DNA from: PWHG01 sp964406935
GTDB lineage: Bacteria > Patescibacteriota > Patescibacteriia > Patescibacteriales > UBA12465
Reading direction: 5' to 3'
Length of the DNA: 7,780 bases
Assembly (NCBI GenBank): GCA_964406935.1
Contig: CAYOTM010000028.1
Span: forward strand, 1 to 7,780
Every line of letters begins with the position of its first letter. Within the stretch, counting starts at the first letter, position 1. Shown one piece after another: positions 4,048-7,780 of this stretch. The position numbers were made by a program, and so were the translations under genes. The notes below the pieces were generated by a model, which worked only from the letters and a program-made list of their open reading frames with translations, ran no database searches and was not told the DNA's origin.

Positions 4048-5301
4048 TTAAATTAAGGGAGCTGACAAATTAGCTGTTTTTTGATCGGAAAAAATATTAA
4101 TTTCTCCATAACGACCATCAAAGCCCGCTTTAATTTGCAAATCTCCCTGGCGCATCCGTTTTAAAGCTTCAATAATTCGCGGATTAATGTCGGCCGTCAT
4201 TTTATTTAAATCTAAATCCATTAAAATAAACAATTCCGGACCAAATGATTCAATTAAAAAATTATAGTATTTCTTAACAGCCTTGCTTTGCCGACTTTTT
4301 ATTCCTAAGGCACTAGCAATAATTTTATCAAGTTCAATTAAGCGATAAAATGGCGGGGTATTATCAGGAACAAAATCAGTTGGTCTATCAGCTAGTTCTT
4401 CAACTCGATGTAAGACACCAATCGTGAGTGGTTTTTTACAAACTGGACAAATATTGTTTAATCTTAAGCTCTCGGCTGGTTGACAACTAAAATTACAATC
4501 GCGATGGCCATCTAAATGATACATTCCTTCTTCGGGATAAAATTCAATTGTGCCTTGTAGAGCTTTTTTATCCTGGTTTTTAATCACTTGATATATTTCC
4601 TGATAACTAATTTCGGAAAGCTTAAAAATATTTGCCTCTCGACCGAGATTATCTAAACTATGGGCGTCAGAATTAGATAAACCAGTTAAGTGATCAAGCG
4701 CACTTAAGCTCCAATTCATCGCTGGGTCGCTCGATAAACCAGTTTCATAAGCATAAATATTGGCAGTTTGCTCCTGAAAACATTCTTCTAGACTATTAAA
4801 GCCAGATTTAGAACCAAACACCGAAAACCAAGGAGTCCAAATATGGGCCGGATAAATTAAAAATTGGGGATGAATTTTTAAACACAATTTTACTAATTCA
4901 GGGGCTTTGATTCCGAGGATTGGTCGGCCATCAGATCGAATATTATAATGTTTATCTAAATATTTATTGAGTTCAGAGACAGCTGATAAATTGGGAGCTT
5001 GAATCATTAGGTGTAAACGTCTCACTTTTCCACCTTCTTTATAAATTAGAGATACTTCCGTAGAAAGAATAAACTTTATCTGACCATCACTACCCTTGAT
5101 TTGATATAAACCATTATTGGAAGAAACTTCTTCTAATTGTTTTTGTAAACCAGCAAACCATTCTGGGTAGGTAAAGTCACCGCTAGCAATAATATCAATT
5201 CCTTTAAGACGACAGGCTTTGTCAATAGCTAATAAATCTAAACGGGGGGAACAAGCGCGCGAATATCGAGAGTGAATATGAAGATCAAGAATTTGACGCA
5301 T
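4048..5301 (-). CDS. Endonuclease Q family protein (PHP domain plus zinc finger)
   Basis: The family (archaeal EndoQ, Bacillus YqxK) nicks DNA 5' of deaminated bases such as uracil and hypoxanthine, starting a repair path separate from base excision. The 417-residue protein begins with a PHP metallohydrolase domain: DLHIHSRYSR (residues 6-15), SGDFTYPEW (40-48), TEVSLIY (81-87), GGKVRRLH (90-97), SDGRPILG (123-130), PAHIWTPWFSVFGSKSGF (151-168), ETGLSSDPAMNW (186-197) and SNSDAHS (209-215). The metal ligands H8, H10, D42, E82, H97, H153, D212 and H214 are all present. A zinc-binding segment follows with C269, C273, C285 and C288, then PLTIGVLHRVEELADRP (291-307), a strong family signature. 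Length and start fit. It sits 25 nt after glmU in the same direction. Relatives are sometimes labelled UvrD helicase, but no helicase motifs are present. Confidence 0.9.
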   Translation of the reverse strand: MRQILDLHIHSRYSRACSPRLDLLAIDKACRLKGIDIIASGDFTYPEWFAGLQKQLEEVSSNNGLYQIKGSDGQIKFILSTEVSLIYKEGGKVRRLHLMIQAPNLSAVSELNKYLDKHYNIRSDGRPILGIKAPELVKLCLKIHPQFLIYPAHIWTPWFSVFGSKSGFNSLEECFQEQTANIYAYETGLSSDPAMNWSLSALDHLTGLSNSDAHSLDNLGREANIFKLSEISYQEIYQVIKNQDKKALQGTIEFYPEEGMYHLDGHRDCNFSCQPAESLRLNNICPVCKKPLTIGVLHRVEELADRPTDFVPDNTPPFYRLIELDKIIASALGIKSRQSKAVKKYYNFLIESFGPELFILMDLDLNKMTADINPRIIEALKRMRQGDLQIKAGFDGRYGEINIFSDQKTANLSAPLI

Positions 5302-5326
5302 AATATTTAATTAATTAGCGACTAAA

Positions 5327-6061
5327 CTAAACTAATTCTTCAGCAATTTTTAATTCTTCAGGACTATTAATACCCACTGCTTCCTGGGGATCAATACTAA
5401 AAGTCTTTATTTTATGACCAAGGTCAGTAGCAATCTTAACCATATCAGTTAAATAGAATTCATGAGCTTTGTTGTCGGCCTTCACTTTATTAATATTGGC
5501 AAAAAACCAGTCTTTATCAAAACAAAAACAATTAGGATTAACTTCTAAAATATTTTTCTCAAATTCACTAGCCTCTTTAAACTCTTTTATACCAAGAACA
5601 TTACCTTCTTTATCGCGAATAATTCTTCCCCAATGAGAAAAAATAGATCGCCAATCAGAAAAATCTGGTAATGATAAAGTAATCATTGAAAGAACTCCTT
5701 TATGTTGTTGGGAAAAGTTAATAATTGTCTCTGAACGATAAAAGGGGTGGTCGCCATTTAACACAAAAATATTTTTAGCGCGAGGATCGATACAATTTTT
5801 GGCGCTCAAAACAGCATGACCAGTGCCAAGTTGTTGTTCCTGAATGGCATATTCTACATCATACTTTTGCAAAGCATCAGCTATAACTTTTTTATTCTCC
5901 GGAGAAACAACAATAATAGTTTTAAGTTCCGGTGAAATCGCCGTAATAGAGCTTAGTAAATAATCTAACATTGGACGACCTTTTAAGGGTACTAGCACCT
6001 TGGGAACATTTGAGCCCATGCGAGTGCCCTTGCCGGCAGCCATAATAATTATCTGAGTCAT
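5327..6061 (-). CDS. glmU: Nucleotidyltransferase, GlmU uridylyltransferase half
   Basis: This is likely N-acetylglucosamine-1-phosphate uridylyltransferase: UTP + GlcNAc-1-P to UDP-GlcNAc, precursor of peptidoglycan and surface glycans. The 244-residue protein is a single nucleotidyltransferase fold. The nucleotide-binding MAAGKGTRMGS (residues 7-17) is followed by PKVLVPLKGRPML (20-32) with K21, the uridine-site EQQLGTGHAV (75-84), NGDHP (102-106) with D104 as metal ligand, GRIIRD (145-150), IKEFKEAS (158-165), EVNPNCF (173-179), FYLTDMV (202-208) and a C-terminal VGIN (229-232) whose N232 matches the second metal ligand of GlmU. The left-handed beta-helix acetyltransferase domain of standard GlmU (about 200 further residues) is absent: the frame closes cleanly with TAG and the next gene starts 25 nt on. 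Another UTP-sugar pyrophosphorylase specificity remains possible, though the motifs favour GlmU and glmM is next door. Confidence 0.85.
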   Translation of the reverse strand: MTQIIIMAAGKGTRMGSNVPKVLVPLKGRPMLDYLLSSITAISPELKTIIVVSPENKKVIADALQKYDVEYAIQEQQLGTGHAVLSAKNCIDPRAKNIFVLNGDHPFYRSETIINFSQQHKGVLSMITLSLPDFSDWRSIFSHWGRIIRDKEGNVLGIKEFKEASEFEKNILEVNPNCFCFDKDWFFANINKVKADNKAHEFYLTDMVKIATDLGHKIKTFSIDPQEAVGINSPEELKIAEELV

Positions 6062-6090
6062 ATTAGTTTCTTGATAATAGTGAATAAAAA

Positions 6091-6120
6091 TAAAAAAGGG
6101 AAATGAGGTTTCCTCTTTTA
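6091..6120 (-). terminator. Terminator between glmM and glmU
   Basis: On the minus strand GGAAA (6113-6109) pairs with TTTCC (6103-6099), extended through one mismatch and a G-U pair by A-T pairs, and is followed by TTTTTTATTTTT. The loop is CCTCA. It lies about 60 bp after the glmM stop, so glmM is probably a separate transcript from glmU. Confidence 0.7.
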
Positions 6121-6148
6121 TTTTAGCATTAAATAGGAAAAAATTAAA
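6120..6148 (-). promoter_or_regulatory. Candidate extended -10 promoter for glmU
   Basis: On the minus strand TGC-TAAAAT (6128-6120) is an extended -10. The -35 at 17 bp spacing (TTTAAT) is weak. The start would fall near 6113, inside the terminator stem, so a transcript begun here would lose part of the hairpin and avoid it. This would explain how glmU is expressed past the terminator, but the match is modest. Confidence 0.35.
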
Positions 6149-6178
6149 ACTAAAACAGCAAGAAATTAATGAATAATT

Positions 6179-7585
6179 TTATTTAATATAAGCTAAAATT
6201 TTTCTATTAATTTCCTCAATTTTTTGTTGAACTATCTGCAAACTAAGACCTTCCCCGTAAATTCGAATAATTGGTTCAGTATTAGAAGCTCGTAAGTGGA
6301 CCCAGGAGTCTGGCCAATCAATTTTTAAACCATCAATCTCAGTAATTTTTTCGGCTTGATATTCATTTCTTAAAAATTGGAGTAAATCTGGTAAATTAAT
6401 CTGAGGAGTGAGCTCGAGCCTGTCTTTAATCATGAAATAACAAGGCAGGGCTTTTTTTAACTCTGAGCATTTTATTTTCCTATCAGCTAGTAAAGATAAA
6501 AAGAGAGCAATCCCCACTAAGGCATCCCGGCCATAATGTAAGGGGGGATAAATAATTCCCCCATTGCCCTCGCCACCAATCGCCGCTCCCGTCTCCTTCA
6601 TTTTAGCCACCACATTAGCTTCACCAACTGCACTAAAATAATGCGATCCTCCTCTTTGTTCTGTGATATCTTTAAGAGCTCGCGAAGATGATAGATTAGA
6701 AACACTAATTTTTTGATAACAACAAGGATGATAATTTCTCAAAACATAATCGGCTATGGCAACTAAAGTATATTCTTCACCAAACATCTCGCCGTTTTCG
6801 TCAATAAATGCCAAGCGATCAACATCCGGATCAACGACAATTCCTAAATCAGCCTGTTGATTAATCACTGCTTGTTTAATGTCGCTTAAATGCTCGTCTA
6901 AGGGCTCAGGATTATGAGAAAATTGACCATTTATTTCAGCGTTAATCAGACTAAAATTATTTACTCCTAATAATTTAAGGAGTGGCGGAATAGCTAGGGC
7001 GCCGACTGAATTGATAGGGTCGACCACTATTTTAAAGTTAGTTGATTTAATTTTGGAAACTAAGACTAAGGGCAAATCAATAATCGCTTGGAGATGATTA
7101 TCAAGCGCAGTGGGAAATAGTTGAATTGAACCTAAATTATCAATCTCAGAAAAATTAAATTTATTATCAACCGCTAAAGCTAATAAGTTTTGGCCATCCA
7201 TCTCTGGTAAAAATTCACCTAAATGATTGAGAAATTTCAGGGCATTCCAGGTTTGGGGGTTATGAGAAGCGGAGATTATAATCCCACCTTGAGCTGACTG
7301 CTGAATAACAGTCATTGCGACTGTGGGGGTAGTGGCTAAACCTAAATCTAAAACCTTAATACCATTTAAAACTAAAGTTGACATTACTAATTCCTGAATA
7401 GTCGGTCCACTAATTCGACCATCTCGACCAACAACGACCACCGGCTGAATAATGTTAGCAAATTGTTCTTTTAATTGACTAGCAAAAGCAGAGACAAAAG
7501 CAACGATATCAGGGGGTGTTAAGTTTTCACCCGGCTGCCCGCCAATTGTCCCTCTAATCCCAGAGATTGATTTAATAAGTGGCAT
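6179..7585 (-). CDS. glmM: Phosphoglucosamine mutase, archaeal/Bacteroidota type
   Basis: This alpha-D-phosphohexomutase probably interconverts glucosamine-6-phosphate and glucosamine-1-phosphate, the step before acetylation and uridylyl transfer to UDP-GlcNAc. The 468-residue protein has the four expected motifs: the phosphoserine loop SASHNP (residues 105-110, catalytic S107), the metal loop DPDVDR (252-257, usual form DPDADR), the sugar-binding loop GGEGNGG (337-343) followed by HYGRDA (350-355), and the phosphate-binding RASNTEP (432-438). The N-terminus ISGIRGTIGG is also typical. WNALKF after SASHNP, together with GGEGNGG and SNTEP rather than SGTEP, resembles the archaeal-type GlmM subfamily more than E. 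coli GlmM. Phosphomannomutase or phosphoglucomutase activity is possible in this superfamily, but the adjacent glmU supports GlmM. The ATG at 7585 has no ribosome binding site; a likely promoter lies 27-55 bp upstream. Confidence 0.87.
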   Translation of the reverse strand: MPLIKSISGIRGTIGGQPGENLTPPDIVAFVSAFASQLKEQFANIIQPVVVVGRDGRISGPTIQELVMSTLVLNGIKVLDLGLATTPTVAMTVIQQSAQGGIIISASHNPQTWNALKFLNHLGEFLPEMDGQNLLALAVDNKFNFSEIDNLGSIQLFPTALDNHLQAIIDLPLVLVSKIKSTNFKIVVDPINSVGALAIPPLLKLLGVNNFSLINAEINGQFSHNPEPLDEHLSDIKQAVINQQADLGIVVDPDVDRLAFIDENGEMFGEEYTLVAIADYVLRNYHPCCYQKISVSNLSSSRALKDITEQRGGSHYFSAVGEANVVAKMKETGAAIGGEGNGGIIYPPLHYGRDALVGIALFLSLLADRKIKCSELKKALPCYFMIKDRLELTPQINLPDLLQFLRNEYQAEKITEIDGLKIDWPDSWVHLRASNTEPIIRIYGEGLSLQIVQQKIEEINRKILAYIK

Positions 7586-7611
7586 ATAATTTATATCTTA
7601 GATTTATTTTT

Positions 7612-7640
7612 ATCTTATCATTGCTGATTATTAAAGTAAA
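7612..7640 (-). promoter_or_regulatory. Candidate glmM promoter
   Basis: On the minus strand TTTACT (7640-7635) and TAAGAT (7617-7612) are 17 bp apart, with an extended -10 TG at 7620-7619. Each hexamer matches four of six. Transcription would start near 7605, about 20 nt before the ATG. The -35 directly abuts the tail of the rRNA terminator. Confidence 0.5.
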
Positions 7641-7674
7641 ATAAAAAAAACCACGAAGATTAATCGTGGTTTTT
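7641..7674. terminator. rRNA operon terminator after 5S
   Basis: CCACGA (7651-7656) and TCGTGG (7664-7669) form the GC-bearing stem around a seven-base loop, extended by five A-T pairs on each side. On the minus strand it is followed by eight T and then ATTTT, so it ends the rRNA transcript arriving from the right. On the + strand it also has five T. Confidence 0.88.
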
Positions 7675-7692
7675 CTATAAAAAAACACCATT

Positions 7693-7780
7693 GTTCCGGC
7701 GGCGACCTACTTTCCCAGGGCTCAGGCCCAAGTATCATCGGCGCTGAAGGGCTTAACTTCTGTGTTCGGGATGGGATCAG
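7693..7780 (-). rRNA. rrf: 5S ribosomal RNA, 3' part (continues past the window edge)
   Basis: Read on the minus strand, the sequence holds the conserved bacterial 5S core: CCCATCCCGAACACAGAAG near the window edge, then TTAAGCCCTTCAGCGCCGAT, a TGGG...CCCTGGG helix, AAGTAGG, and a CGCCGCCGG 3' strand of the terminal helix. The 5' third lies outside the window. The mature 3' end is placed at about 7693 by analogy with other bacterial 5S rRNAs, within a few bases. A strong terminator follows, so 5S is the last gene of an rRNA operon, presumably with 23S beyond the window. Confidence 0.95.

Noticed and set aside
310..7585. Recoded TGA (as in Gracilibacteria or Absconditabacteria)
   Set aside because: All eight main genes stop at TAA or TAG, which made me look, but all frames are full-length under the standard code with no in-frame TGA needed and no abnormal ends.
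1..7780. Mobile element, toxin-antitoxin pair, phage defence or prophage genes
   Set aside because: No transposase, integrase, terminal inverted repeats, or recognisable defence domains were found; the region is housekeeping in character.

Overview
The window is AT-rich and reads like a chromosomal housekeeping segment from a Candidate Phyla Radiation (Patescibacteria) bacterium, perhaps a Parcubacteria-type lineage. This is inferred from the gene mix: a bacterial RecA and bacterial 5S rRNA beside an archaeal-type UMP kinase, an archaeal/Bacteroidota-type GlmM, a GlmU reduced to its uridylyltransferase half, and an endonuclease Q family protein. tRNA genes lack an encoded CCA, intergenic gaps are short and AT-rich, and no gene has a Shine-Dalgarno sequence. 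No mobile element, CRISPR array or prophage was seen.

Layout. On the + strand, positions 1-284 hold two tRNA genes, Met(CAT) and Lys(CTT), with a hairpin terminator. adk (310-867) follows and ends at a bidirectional terminator (898-922). Everything to the right is on the minus strand. Read in the direction of transcription, from right to left, it runs: the 3' part of a 5S rRNA gene (from the window edge to 7693) and its terminator; glmM (7585-6179) and a terminator; the compact set glmU - endonuclease Q family gene - membrane-anchored hypothetical gene (6061-3428); a promoter-rich 240-bp region; recA (3189-2131) and a terminator; pyrH (2081-1407); a 260-bp intergenic region; and a small orphan gene of 72 codons (1147-929).

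How the genes relate. GlmM makes glucosamine-1-phosphate. The GlmU-like enzyme uses N-acetylglucosamine-1-phosphate to make UDP-GlcNAc, but the acetyltransferase half that links the two steps is missing here. Adk and PyrH are the AMP and UMP kinases of nucleotide metabolism. RecA and the EndoQ-like protein are DNA repair functions. The 204-codon membrane-anchored gene and the 72-codon gene were not recognised.

Most unusual region. Positions 1204-1386 on the minus strand look like an undescribed transcription attenuator. A near-consensus promoter (TTGACA, 17 bp, TATCAT) is followed almost at once by a 29-codon ORF and then by a strong intrinsic terminator ahead of the 72-codon gene. A 10-nt segment inside the short ORF can pair with a segment spanning the terminator, making two mutually exclusive folds. 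Other points to check are an A7 run in the hypothetical gene where a one-base shift gives a quite different C-terminus, a 30-bp perfect AT palindrome between two candidate recA promoters, and a terminator whose U-tract ends just before the pyrH start codon.
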